The position numbers and the translations under genes were made by a program. Below the pieces are notes generated by a model, which ran no database searches, was not told the DNA's origin, and saw only the letters and a list, made by a program, of their open reading frames with translations. A stretch of 52,104 nt of DNA, from the NCBI GenBank assembly GCA_019750455.1, contig JAIEOM010000034.1:1-52104 (forward strand), in the 5' to 3' direction. Source of the stretch: Sphingomonadales bacterium. GTDB lineage: Bacteria > Pseudomonadota > Alphaproteobacteria > Sphingomonadales > Sphingomonadaceae. How positions within the stretch are numbered: the first letter of the stretch is position 1; every line of letters begins with the position of its first letter. Shown piece after piece: positions 1 to 9,265 of the stretch.

Positions 1-2253
1 GAACGGACGTCGCACGCCGGTCGAGCGCGGGCCGCCGAACGGCACCTGCGTGTCGCCGCCCTCCTGCACCTGATCGAGCAGGTTGCGACCGTAGAGCGAG
101 ATCGACAGGCCATTCACGGGGGTATTCCACGTGATGTTGGCTTCCAGATTGCTAAGATCGTTGAGCCAGCCGAAGTTGTCGTCGGTGAAGGCGGCCTTGT
201 CGCGATACTGGTAGTTCACACGGGTGAGGATGCTGCTGCTGCCCAGATCCCAATCGTGGATGAAGCCGGCACCGAACGTCACCGGCGGCACCCGCGGGAC
301 GCTGAGATCAAGATCGGCGTCGCTGATCCGGCCATCGCCCGAGATGTCGAACAGCACCCGGTCATAGCCTGCATCGATGATCCCGATGCTGGCGGTGAAG
401 GCCAGCGACTCCGACACCCGCATTCGAGCTTCGGCTTCGAAGCCCTTGATGTTGGCATCGGCGGTGTTGAGGATGTTCTGCACCACGCCAGCCCCCGGGT
501 CGGCAAGGTTCACCTCGCGCTGCATGCTTCCGACCTTGGTGATGTAGGCCGCCGCATTCAGCGTGAAGCTGCCATCGGCTGTCTGGAACTTGCCGCCGAT
601 TTCGTAATTGTCGACCTGCTCCTCATCAAAGCCTAGTTCGTTGGTCTGGGCAAAGGCGCGGTTGAACACAGCCACGTTGGTGATGCGGAAATTGTAGCCG
701 CCCGAACGGAAGCCCCGGCTCCAGTGGCCGTAGATCTGGCTGTCAGCGAATTCATATTGCAGCCCGAGCTTGGGTGAGACGTTGCGGAACCTCACCTTGT
801 CGGTGAAGCCATTGGTCTCGGTGGCCGGATTGAAGGGGGCCGTGCCGGTCGGGCAGGTCCCTGCGAGAACCGAACAGGGCGCGCGCGGCAGCACGTAGGT
901 GACGGCCGCGTCCTTGGTTTCCTGATTCCAGCGGATGCCCGCGATCACTGACAGGCCATCCCTGAGCTGATACTGCGCGTTGGCGAACAGGCCGATCACC
1001 TCGTGATCTTGTTGCCCTCCCCCGAAGAAGCGCGGGGGTTGCAGGTTGACCGGCAGATCGCGGCGCAGGCTGCGCACTTCGGTGTAGGCGAGATCCTGCT
1101 TGAAGTAGAATCCGCCGAAGGTGAGATCGAGATCGTCGGTCGAGATCGCATAGCGCAGCTCGTTCGAGACCTGCTCCTGCGCGGTTTCGGTGTTCGAGTG
1201 GAACAGGAACACGGGGGTGGAATCGATGTCCCCGTTGGTTGTGGCGTCATACTTGCGCCAACCGAAGACGTTGGTCAGCGTGCCGGGTCCAATATCGATC
1301 GAAGCGGTTAGTGAGCCGGTCCAGATTTCGTTGGCGTAGCTGCCGGGTTCATCGATCGACAGGTCGTAGCTGTTGCGACCAAAGAAGCCGCGGTTCTGGC
1401 CGGACGGGCCATCGCCCTCGCTTTCGAAGTAATCGAGCTTGCCGAGCAGCGTCAGGCCGCCCAGTCGTGCCTCGAGCGCGCCGCGCAGGATCTTGGTTTC
1501 AGCCTTGCCGTGTTTGTCCGAAAGGATCGGCCGTGTGGCCGCTGCAAGATTGCGGAAATAGCCTTCGTCCTTGTTGAAATAGGCACCGACCTTGAACAGC
1601 AGCACGTCCTCGACGATCGGCCCGCTGAGTACCGCACTGGTCGTGTAGTTCGCGCCGCCGCGGCCACCATCGACCGGGCCATCGACTGCCGCGCGAATCT
1701 TGCCGCGGAAGTCCTCTGTGGGATTGCCGGTGTTGATCACCACAGCCCCGCCGGTCACATTGCGACCGAACAGCACGCCTTGGGGGCCACGCAGGATCTC
1801 GACCGAGTCGAGGTCGAACAGGTCGAACACCACCCCGCCGTTGATACCGAGATAGACCCCATCAACGAACACACCGACCGTCGGATCGATCGAGGGGATC
1901 GAGGAATTGATCCCCAGACCGCGGATCGAGAAATTCGCCGTGCCCCGGCTGGTGCCGACCTGATCGAGACTGACGGTGGGTGCCTGAAACGACAGGCCCG
2001 CAATGTCGCGAATCTTGAAGGCTTCCAGCGAGTCCGAGTTGAACGCGGTAACCGCCAGCGGCACGTCCTGCACGTTCTCGGCATCCTTGGTCTTGGTGCC
2101 GGTCACAAGGATTTCGTTGATCGTGTCGAGCGTGCTGGTGCGGGCCGCAGGTGCCTCTTCGGCCGCATCCTGTGCCTGAGCGGCCACCGGAATGACGGCA
2201 GTGGTGCAAAGTGCGATCGCAGCAATCCGCCTGATGGCAAGGCTGGTGTTCAT
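1..2253 (-). CDS. TonB-dependent outer-membrane receptor (3' end cut by window edge)
   Basis: The frame runs 751 codons from an ATG at 2253 to the window edge, so the C-terminal strand is missing. It begins with a Sec signal peptide (cleavage near AAQAQ). A plug domain follows, with the N-terminal segment EILVTGTKTKDAENVQDVPL and plug motifs such as RGLGINSS and EILRGPQGVLFGRN. A long beta-barrel region completes it. The family imports scarce or bulky substrates across the outer membrane using TonB energy. A Shine-Dalgarno GGGGAG lies 7 nt before the start. It is the last gene of the minus-strand arm of the beta-oxidation cluster, 89 nt after the SDR gene, so it may import the substrate that cluster degrades (inference). 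A canonical EF-hand-like loop sits at residues 636-647. Confidence 0.93.
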   Translation of the reverse strand, partial: MNTSLAIRRIAAIALCTTAVIPVAAQAQDAAEEAPAARTSTLDTINEILVTGTKTKDAENVQDVPLAVTAFNSDSLEAFKIRDIAGLSFQAPTVSLDQVGTSRGTANFSIRGLGINSSIPSIDPTVGVFVDGVYLGINGGVVFDLFDLDSVEILRGPQGVLFGRNVTGGAVVINTGNPTEDFRGKIRAAVDGPVDGGRGGANYTTSAVLSGPIVEDVLLFKVGAYFNKDEGYFRNLAAATRPILSDKHGKAETKILRGALEARLGGLTLLGKLDYFESEGDGPSGQNRGFFGRNSYDLSIDEPGSYANEIWTGSLTASIDIGPGTLTNVFGWRKYDATTNGDIDSTPVFLFHSNTETAQEQVSNELRYAISTDDLDLTFGGFYFKQDLAYTEVRSLRRDLPVNLQPPRFFGGGQQDHEVIGLFANAQYQLRDGLSVIAGIRWNQETKDAAVTYVLPRAPCSVLAGTCPTGTAPFNPATETNGFTDKVRFRNVSPKLGLQYEFADSQIYGHWSRGFRSGGYNFRITNVAVFNRAFAQTNELGFDEEQVDNYEIGGKFQTADGSFTLNAAAYITKVGSMQREVNLADPGAGVVQNILNTADANIKGFEAEARMRVSESLAFTASIGIIDAGYDRVLFDISGDGRISDADLDLSVPRVPPVTFGAGFIHDWDLGSSSILTRVNYQYRDKAAFTDDNFGWLNDLSNLEANITWNTPVNGLSISLYGRNLLDQVQEGGDTQVPFGGPRSTGVRRPF

Positions 2254-2342
2254 TTTCGTTCTCCCCTCGTGATGTTGTGTTCTTTGAAAAAGGCCGCCTC
2301 TGTCTTCTCCCGACGGTACTGGATGTCTTCGCGGGTGGCGGC

Positions 2343-3257
2343 TTACTGGACCGCCAGACCGAACTGCATGCCGATCTTCTGGCCCAGCGTCTGGAGCGTG
2401 TCCTGAATGGTCGCGGGATGGTGGGCGTCCTCGAACGAGGTCACTTCGTTCCAGCGGTCCGCCAGGGCTTCGGCGGTCATCGACCCGTCCCGGAACATGG
2501 CGCCCTGCGCCTGCTCCCAGCGCAGCTTGGCGACCCATCCGCCGCCGACTTCGAACACGCCGCCATTCTCGCGCGAACTGTCGTGGCACAGCAGCGCAGC
2601 CAGCGGCGTGACATATTCCGGACCGAGCGCATCAAGCATCTGCTGCGGCATCACTGCCGCGGTCAGGCGCGAGGCTGCCGTCGGCGCGATGGTGTTGGTG
2701 AAGATCCCCTTGGCCGCACCCTCGACAGCGAGGGTATTGGCAAGCCCCACGATCCCGAGTTTCGCCGACGAGTAGTTGGCCTGCCCGAAATTGCCGTAGA
2801 GCCCCGCCGCCGACGTGGTCATCAGGATGCGGCCATACCCTGCGCCGCGCATCACATCCCAAGCGGCACGCGTGGTGCGATAGGTGCCGAGCAGGTGGAC
2901 GCGGTAGATGATGTCCCATGCATCATCACCGAGCTTGTGGAACGCGGTATCGCGCAGGATCCCGGCATTGTTGATCAGCACATCGACCCGGCCAAAGCTG
3001 TCCATCGCCTGCTGGATGATGCGCGCGCCATCCTCGACACTGTCGGTGTTGGCGATGGCGGTGCCGCCTGCGGCCTCGATCTCGCGGACGACCTGTGCGG
3101 CAACGCTGCCATCCGCGCCGTTGCCATCGCCAGCCCCGCCCAGATCATTGACGACCACTTGCGCGCCGCGGCGGGCAAATTCCATCGCGTGGCTTTTCCC
3201 CAGCCCGTTGCCGGCGCCGGTCACCACCACCACGCGGCCATCATAGCGAAGGTCCAT
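2343..3257 (-). CDS. SDR dehydrogenase resembling the (3R)-hydroxyacyl-CoA dehydrogenase domain of HSD17B4
   Basis: A 304-residue short-chain dehydrogenase. It has the cofactor glycine motif TGAGNGLG (13-20), the NNAG motif near 97, and the catalytic set Ser149, Tyr162, Lys166 (YSSAK). The early VVVNDLGG segment is typical of the peroxisomal D-bifunctional protein (HSD17B4/MFE-2) and its bacterial homologues, which oxidise (3R)-3-hydroxyacyl-CoA to 3-ketoacyl-CoA with NAD+. About 60 residues follow the usual SDR core, also as in that group. The start is well supported by AAGGAG 7 nt upstream. It lies between the acyl-CoA ligase and the TonB receptor in the same direction. The stereochemistry matches the MaoC-type hydratase made by the same arm. 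Exact substrate unknown. Confidence 0.88.
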   Translation of the reverse strand: MDLRYDGRVVVVTGAGNGLGKSHAMEFARRGAQVVVNDLGGAGDGNGADGSVAAQVVREIEAAGGTAIANTDSVEDGARIIQQAMDSFGRVDVLINNAGILRDTAFHKLGDDAWDIIYRVHLLGTYRTTRAAWDVMRGAGYGRILMTTSAAGLYGNFGQANYSSAKLGIVGLANTLAVEGAAKGIFTNTIAPTAASRLTAAVMPQQMLDALGPEYVTPLAALLCHDSSRENGGVFEVGGGWVAKLRWEQAQGAMFRDGSMTAEALADRWNEVTSFEDAHHPATIQDTLQTLGQKIGMQFGLAVQ

Positions 3258-3312
3258 ATTCAGTCTCCTTGAGGAATTTCGGACAAGCCGGGCGACACGT
3301 GCGCCGGCAGGA

Positions 3313-4857
<1,545 letters not shown>

Positions 4858-4859
4858 GG

Positions 4860-5279
4860 TCAGCTGACCGCGACGACCGCTTCGCCGAGCAAGGTCTGCC
4901 GGCCATCCTGCGCGGCGGCTACGACCGCGATGCGAAGCCGGGTTTCGCCGTCCGCTTCGAACCGTTCGGTGACGGTGCCCGAGCAGTTGATCAGATCATG
5001 CACCTGCGTCATCGAAACGAACCGCGCACCGAAGCTGCGCAGACACCCGAGGCCAGCCCAGCGCGTGACCAATTGTGCAAGGCCGCCGAAAGACAGCATT
5101 CCGTGCGCGAACACATCGGGCAGCCCCGCCCTCTTGGCAAAATCGATGTCGATATGGGCCGGATTGTGATCGCCCGAGGCGCCCGCGTAGAGCGCCAGCA
5201 TGGCGCGCGTGACCGGACCGAAAGTCGTGCCGGGCAGCTGGTCGCCCACTTGTGCGGCCGCGAGATTTGCGTGAGCCAT
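4860..5279 (-). CDS. MaoC-type (R)-specific enoyl-CoA hydratase, catalytic half
   Basis: A 139-residue single-hotdog protein. The hydratase-2 motif ASGDHNPAHIDIDFAKRAGL contains the catalytic pair Asp37 and His42 (D-x4-H). An upstream TTG at 5303 would lengthen it, but GGGGAG sits 8 nt before the ATG at 5279, which I prefer. The family adds water to trans-2-enoyl-CoA to give (3R)-hydroxyacyl-CoA. Single-hotdog MaoC proteins of this kind usually pair with a partner. The partner is probably the next gene upstream (5296-5796), whose frame ends 16 nt before this start. Such two-gene hydratases are known from steroid and mycolate pathways (ChsH1/ChsH2, HadAB types). Pairing is inferred from context. 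Confidence 0.85.
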   Translation of the reverse strand: MAHANLAAAQVGDQLPGTTFGPVTRAMLALYAGASGDHNPAHIDIDFAKRAGLPDVFAHGMLSFGGLAQLVTRWAGLGCLRSFGARFVSMTQVHDLINCSGTVTERFEADGETRLRIAVVAAAQDGRQTLLGEAVVAVS

Positions 5280-5295
5280 GTCGGTTTCTCCCCTC

Positions 5296-5796
5296 TCAGC
5301 CAAGCCGGTGCAGCAGCGTGCGGGTGGCAGTGATCAGCGTGCCGCGCTCTGCGTGAGACACGGTGGCTTCGACCGTGACGAACTCCATCAGCCCGCCCTT
5401 CTTCTCGTAGAAGTCGATGATCTTCGTATCGAATTGCAGGGTGTCGCCGGCAAAAACGAGGCCGTGGTAGGCATAGCTTTCATCACCATGCAGCAGACGG
5501 CGGAAATCGCACTTGAGCAGTGTGATCAGCGAAGGTTGGCCAAGCCGTGCGCGTTCCTCATCGGCCATCGCCTCGATTGCCATGAAGAAGCTTGGCGGCG
5601 CTGGCAGGTCGGGATAGCCAGCGGCCTGCGCGGCTGCGATGTCGGAATGGACAGGATCGGTTTCCCCGAGCGCCTTGGCGAAGAAGCGGATACGCCCGCG
5701 CTCGACCTCGACCGAAACGGTCGGCAGGGCATGGCCCTTGGTCGCGCGATCGAAAAGCCCGGCAGGTTTGGCGGCAACGTCGGCCTGCGACATCAT
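5296..5796 (-). CDS. MaoC N-terminal-type hotdog protein (non-catalytic hydratase partner)
   Basis: A 166-residue protein of the MaoC_dehydrat_N / FAS1-like dehydratase type. Recognisable segments are IRFFAKALGETDPVHSD near residue 40 and the later YHGLVFAGDTLQFDTKI. It lacks the G-D-H-N-P-x-H hydratase motif seen in the next gene, so it probably forms the substrate-binding half of a heteromeric enoyl-CoA hydratase (inference from family precedent). It starts MM at 5796; GGGAG lies 4 nt before the first ATG and 7 nt before the second, so the real start may be 5793. It is the first gene of the five-gene minus arm, and the conserved 45-bp element at 5871-5915 lies about 75 bp upstream. Confidence 0.8.
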   Translation of the reverse strand: MMSQADVAAKPAGLFDRATKGHALPTVSVEVERGRIRFFAKALGETDPVHSDIAAAQAAGYPDLPAPPSFFMAIEAMADEERARLGQPSLITLLKCDFRRLLHGDESYAYHGLVFAGDTLQFDTKIIDFYEKKGGLMEFVTVEATVSHAERGTLITATRTLLHRLG

Positions 5797-5870
5797 CTGT
5801 CTCCCATTGGCCCCGTCCTGTTGGCGGAAGGTGGCCCGTTGGCGTCAGATGTGATCGGCGTGCGACAAAG

Positions 5871-5915
5871 CGTCCAATTCATTCTTGTTGGACACCATGA
5901 CTGATAGTCATGGCT
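5871..5915 (-). promoter_or_regulatory. Candidate LysR operator / promoter element, minus arm
   Basis: Read on the minus strand, this 45-bp element has a perfect palindrome CCATGACT-ATC-AGTCATGG (5895-5913) that fits the LysR T-N11-A pattern. At its downstream end is the block AATGAATTGGACG. Both blocks recur at the same spacing in the element at 6815-6859. It overlaps the lysR stop codon and ends 74 bp before the first hydratase gene. Sequence identity is observed directly; LysR binding is inferred. Confidence 0.65.
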
Positions 5916-6813
5916 AAACGGTGCGGGCGCGGCTCCGCATTTCGGCCAGAAACGCGCGCACAGCAGGCTTGGGGTCCCAGCGCGATCGGACGGCACAAGC
6001 CAGCGGGGACGGCGCGAAAGGGCTGACGTCCGTGATGATGCTGAAGCCGTTCGCAAACAGGGAAGTCGCAGCGAGTCCTGCGGTCGTAACCCCGATGGCA
6101 TCGGAGGTGGCGACGATCTGCCGGACGATCGAGAAATTGTCGATCACGTGGAGATGCTTGCGCCAATCGACGCCGCGCGATTCGTAGATTTCGCGGATGA
6201 CGACGCCGTAGGGCCGCGAATCCGTCGGGGTGATGAAGTCGTAATCGGCCAGATCCGCAATGCCGATCCCGGTGCGGCCGAGCAGCGGGTGCCCCTTTCG
6301 CACAAACAGCACGCCCTGCATTGTCGCCACCGGCTCGCGCCGCACATCGCTCCATTCCGCAAAGGCAGCATCGAACCCGAGCGCCACATCGACGCTGCCG
6401 TTGCGCAGCAGCCGGATCATCCTCTCGAAGCTCGATCCGATGACTTCGTAACGGATGCCGGGATGGCGGGCGAGCAGCGCGGCCAAGGGCTCGGCCAGCA
6501 GCCATTCGAGCGACGCGGGGCAAACGCCGACCCGCAGCGGTCCTGCATAGGGATCGCCGCGTTCTCGCGAGCCTTGCAGCAGCGATCGCGCGTCATCCAG
6601 CAGCCGCTCGGCCCGCTCGACGAAATCGCGCCCTTCCTCGGTCATCAATGCGCCGCGCGAGGTTCTGAAGAAGATCGCAAAACCCAGCTCGCGCTCTAGG
6701 TCGGCGATGCTCTTGGTGATGCCCGATTGGGTGAGACCGACGATCTCGGCCGCCCGTGTGAACGATCCACCATGGGCGACGGCTACGACATGATTGAGAC
6801 GCGGGTCCAGCAT
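5914..6813 (-). CDS. LysR-family transcriptional regulator of the beta-oxidation cluster
   Basis: A 299-residue LysR-type regulator. It has an N-terminal winged helix-turn-helix (about residues 5-60; segments FTRAAEIVGLTQSGITKSIA and FFRTSRGALMTEEG), a linker helix, and a periplasmic-binding-like effector domain from about residue 90. Regulators of this family usually bind T-N11-A sites and activate divergent genes when a pathway intermediate binds. Here the gene sits exactly between the two arms of the catabolic cluster, with near-identical 45-bp elements just outside its start and overlapping its stop. No clear Shine-Dalgarno sequence precedes the ATG. The upstream element begins 2 bp before the start codon, so autoregulation is likely (inference). 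Confidence 0.93.
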   Translation of the reverse strand: MLDPRLNHVVAVAHGGSFTRAAEIVGLTQSGITKSIADLERELGFAIFFRTSRGALMTEEGRDFVERAERLLDDARSLLQGSRERGDPYAGPLRVGVCPASLEWLLAEPLAALLARHPGIRYEVIGSSFERMIRLLRNGSVDVALGFDAAFAEWSDVRREPVATMQGVLFVRKGHPLLGRTGIGIADLADYDFITPTDSRPYGVVIREIYESRGVDWRKHLHVIDNFSIVRQIVATSDAIGVTTAGLAATSLFANGFSIITDVSPFAPSPLACAVRSRWDPKPAVRAFLAEMRSRARTV

Positions 6814-6814
6814 C

Positions 6815-6859
6815 AGCCATGACTAACAGGAATGAAAGGCCCGCACAATGAATTGGACG
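6815..6859 (+). promoter_or_regulatory. Candidate LysR operator / promoter element, plus arm
   Basis: Aligned without gaps to the minus-arm element it is identical at 32 of 45 positions. AGCCATGACTAnCAGnnATG matches at 17 of 20 positions, and AATGAATTGGACG at 13 of 13. The core ATGACTAACAGGAAT again gives T-N11-A, but its right half is imperfect. It lies between the lysR start and the acyl-CoA dehydrogenase start at 6952. Function inferred. Confidence 0.65.
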
Positions 6860-6951
6860 GGGCGCTGCCTGGCCTCCGAAAAGGCGGGCATACCAGCGCG
6901 CAGACAGGCGCGGCCGAAGTGCAATTTGCAGAAAAGATGCCGGGAGAGGAC

Positions 6952-8097
6952 ATGCTGAAGACCGACGGGCGCACCGCCTACAATGCGGATCACGAGATGT
7001 TTCGGGATACGGTGCGTAAATTCCTCGAACGCGAATTCCTGCCGCATTTCGATCAGTGGGAAGCCGATGGCATCATCGACCGTTCCTTCTGGTACGCCTG
7101 CGGCGAGGCGGGGCTGCTCTGCCCGACCGTTCCCGAAGAACTGGGCGGGCTTGGCCTCGACTTCCGCTACAATGCGATCATCGACGAGGAAATCGGCTAT
7201 GCCGCAGGCACGCTGTCAGGCACCTCGCTGCAATCGGACATCGTGGTCGACTACATCGTCGAATATGGCACCGACGAACAGAAGGCCGCTTATCTTCCCG
7301 GCATGATTTCGGGCGAGCTGATCACCGCCATCGCCATGACCGAGCCCGGCGCCGGCAGCGACCTTCAGGGCATCCGCACCACCGCACGCCGCGACGGCGA
7401 TCATTACGTCATCAACGGCGGCAAGACCTATATCACCAACGGCCAGAACGCCGATCTGGTGATCGTGGTGGCGAAGACCGATGCCAGCCTTGGCGCCAAG
7501 GGCACCTCGCTGATCCTGGTCGAAGCCTCGCGGGACGGGTTTACCAAGGGGCGCAATCTCGACAAGATCGGGCAGCATTCGGGCGATACGTCGGAACTGT
7601 TCTTCGAGGATGTGCGCGTGCCGGTTACGAACCTGCTGGGCGATGAGAACCGCGGGTTCATCTACCTGATGAGCCAGCTGGCGCAGGAACGCCTGTCGCT
7701 CGCCATCTCGGCGCAGGCCGCCGCCCAGCGCGCGTTTGACGAGGCGGTAGCTTTCACCAAGGACCGCAAGGCCTTTGGCAAGACCGTTTTCGACTTCCAG
7801 AATACCCGCTTCACGCTCGCCGATCTCAAGGCGAAGCTTCAGGTCGGCTGGGCCCATATCGACTGGGCGTTGCAGCGGCATATCGAAGGCAAGCTGACGG
7901 CTGACGAGGCTTCGGCTGCAAAGCTGTGGCACACCGAAACGCAGTGGCAGGTCGTCGATGCCGCGCTGCAGCTGCATGGCGGCGCGGGCTACATGAATGA
8001 ATATACCATCGCCCGCCTGTGGCGCGATGCACGGGTGCAACGCATCTATGGCGGCACATCGGAAATCATGAAGGAAATCGTGGGGCGCTCGCTGTGA
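6952..8097 (+). CDS. Acyl-CoA dehydrogenase (long-chain/branched-chain type)
   Basis: A 381-residue flavoenzyme that forms the trans-2-enoyl-CoA, the first oxidative step of beta-oxidation. Motifs include the FAD-contact segment AMTEPGAGSDLQG (about 128-140) and the C-terminal GGAGYMNEYTIARLWRDARVQ followed by YGGTSEIMKEI. Gly replaces the base Glu of the short/medium-chain YEGT motif. The base is therefore probably Glu246 in AQERL, as in long-chain and isovaleryl-CoA dehydrogenases. I place the start at 6952 because GGGAGAGG lies just upstream; in-frame ATGs at 6832 and 6937 are less likely, and the first falls inside the putative operator. Its stop overlaps the racemase start (GTGA). Confidence 0.92.
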   Translation: MLKTDGRTAYNADHEMFRDTVRKFLEREFLPHFDQWEADGIIDRSFWYACGEAGLLCPTVPEELGGLGLDFRYNAIIDEEIGYAAGTLSGTSLQSDIVVDYIVEYGTDEQKAAYLPGMISGELITAIAMTEPGAGSDLQGIRTTARRDGDHYVINGGKTYITNGQNADLVIVVAKTDASLGAKGTSLILVEASRDGFTKGRNLDKIGQHSGDTSELFFEDVRVPVTNLLGDENRGFIYLMSQLAQERLSLAISAQAAAQRAFDEAVAFTKDRKAFGKTVFDFQNTRFTLADLKAKLQVGWAHIDWALQRHIEGKLTADEASAAKLWHTETQWQVVDAALQLHGGAGYMNEYTIARLWRDARVQRIYGGTSEIMKEIVGRSL

Positions 8098-9236
8098 GCG
8101 GGCCTCTTTCCGGTATCCGCATCATCGAGATTGCGGGGATTGGCCCCGGGCCATTCTGCGGCATGATGCTCGCCGATCACGGCGCCGAAGTGATCCGCGT
8201 CGACCGACCGGGAGGACAGGCGCTGGTCGGCGATCCGGCCAAGGACTTGCTCAACCGCTCGCGCCTGTCCGTCATTATCGATTTGAAGAACCCCGCAGGC
8301 ATTGCCGCTGTCCGGCGGCTGGTGGCCTCTGCCGATGGCCTGATCGAAGGCTTTCGGCCCGGGGTGATGGAGCGGCTCGGGCTTGGCCCCGATGTGCTCC
8401 TCGCGGACAATTCGAAGCTGGTTTACGGACGCATGACGGGGTGGGGTCAGGATGGTCCCTATGCCCATGCCGCCGGTCACGATCTCAATTACATTGCGCT
8501 TTCAGGCGTGCTGGACGCCTGCGGCCGGGCCGGCGACAAGCCGACGCCGCCGATGAACCTGCTCGGCGATTTCGGCGGCGGCGGCATGATGCTCGCCTTC
8601 GGGATGGTCGCAGCACTTCTCTCAGCGCGCGGCACTGGCAAGGGACAGGTGGTCGATTGCGCCATGACCGATGGCAGCGCGGTGCTGGCAACGATGATCT
8701 GGAGCCTGCGCTCGAGCGGCCGCTGGAACGATGCGCGCGGCACCAACTTCCTCGATACCGGGGCGCATTTCTACGACTGCTATGAAAGCTCGGATGGCAA
8801 GTTCATTTCCGTCGCGCCGGTCGAACCGCAGTTCTATGCCGATCTGATTGCGCGGCTGGGTCTGGCGGAGGACAGCGATTTTCACGTCCAGAACGATCCC
8901 CGCGGCTGGCCTGCGTTGAAGGACAAGCTTGACGCCCTGTTCCGCACGCGCACGCGCGACGAATGGTGCGCGCTGCTCGAACATACCGACGCCTGCTTTG
9001 CGCCGGTCCTGTCGATGGCAGAGGCACCGTTGCATCCGCATAATCAGGCGCGCGGCACCTTTATCGAGGTGGACGGCATCACCCAGCCTGCGCCTGCACC
9101 GCGATACTCCGGCACGCCGACCGCGCTGCCGGTTCCGCTTGCCCATGATGCCGAGCGGATGCAGCCAATCTGGGCCGCACTCGGCTACACCGAGACCGAA
9201 CTTGAAACGTTGCAGGCCGCTGGCGTGATCGCCTGA
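8094..9236 (+). CDS. CaiB-family alpha-methylacyl-CoA racemase
   Basis: A 380-residue family III CoA-transferase-fold protein starting at a GTG that overlaps the preceding stop by 4 bp. It resembles alpha-methylacyl-CoA racemase rather than a transferase. His129 in AGHDLNYI, Asp159 in GDFGGGG and Glu244 in VEPQFYA have the same spacing (30 and 85 residues) as the catalytic His126/Asp156/Glu241 reported for the M. tuberculosis enzyme MCR. That family interconverts (2R)- and (2S)-2-methylacyl-CoA, needed because acyl-CoA dehydrogenases accept only the 2S form. Its presence implies that the pathway handles methyl-branched substrates. The transferase alternative cannot be fully excluded without assay. 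Confidence 0.85.
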   Translation: MSGPLSGIRIIEIAGIGPGPFCGMMLADHGAEVIRVDRPGGQALVGDPAKDLLNRSRLSVIIDLKNPAGIAAVRRLVASADGLIEGFRPGVMERLGLGPDVLLADNSKLVYGRMTGWGQDGPYAHAAGHDLNYIALSGVLDACGRAGDKPTPPMNLLGDFGGGGMMLAFGMVAALLSARGTGKGQVVDCAMTDGSAVLATMIWSLRSSGRWNDARGTNFLDTGAHFYDCYESSDGKFISVAPVEPQFYADLIARLGLAEDSDFHVQNDPRGWPALKDKLDALFRTRTRDEWCALLEHTDACFAPVLSMAEAPLHPHNQARGTFIEVDGITQPAPAPRYSGTPTALPVPLAHDAERMQPIWAALGYTETELETLQAAGVIA

Positions 9237-9265
9237 CCGCCCGGCACCCATACTGGAGATTTTCG

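Noticed and set aside
8094-9236. CaiB-type CoA transferase
   Set aside because: The fold is shared, but the three catalytic residues and their exact spacing match alpha-methylacyl-CoA racemase.
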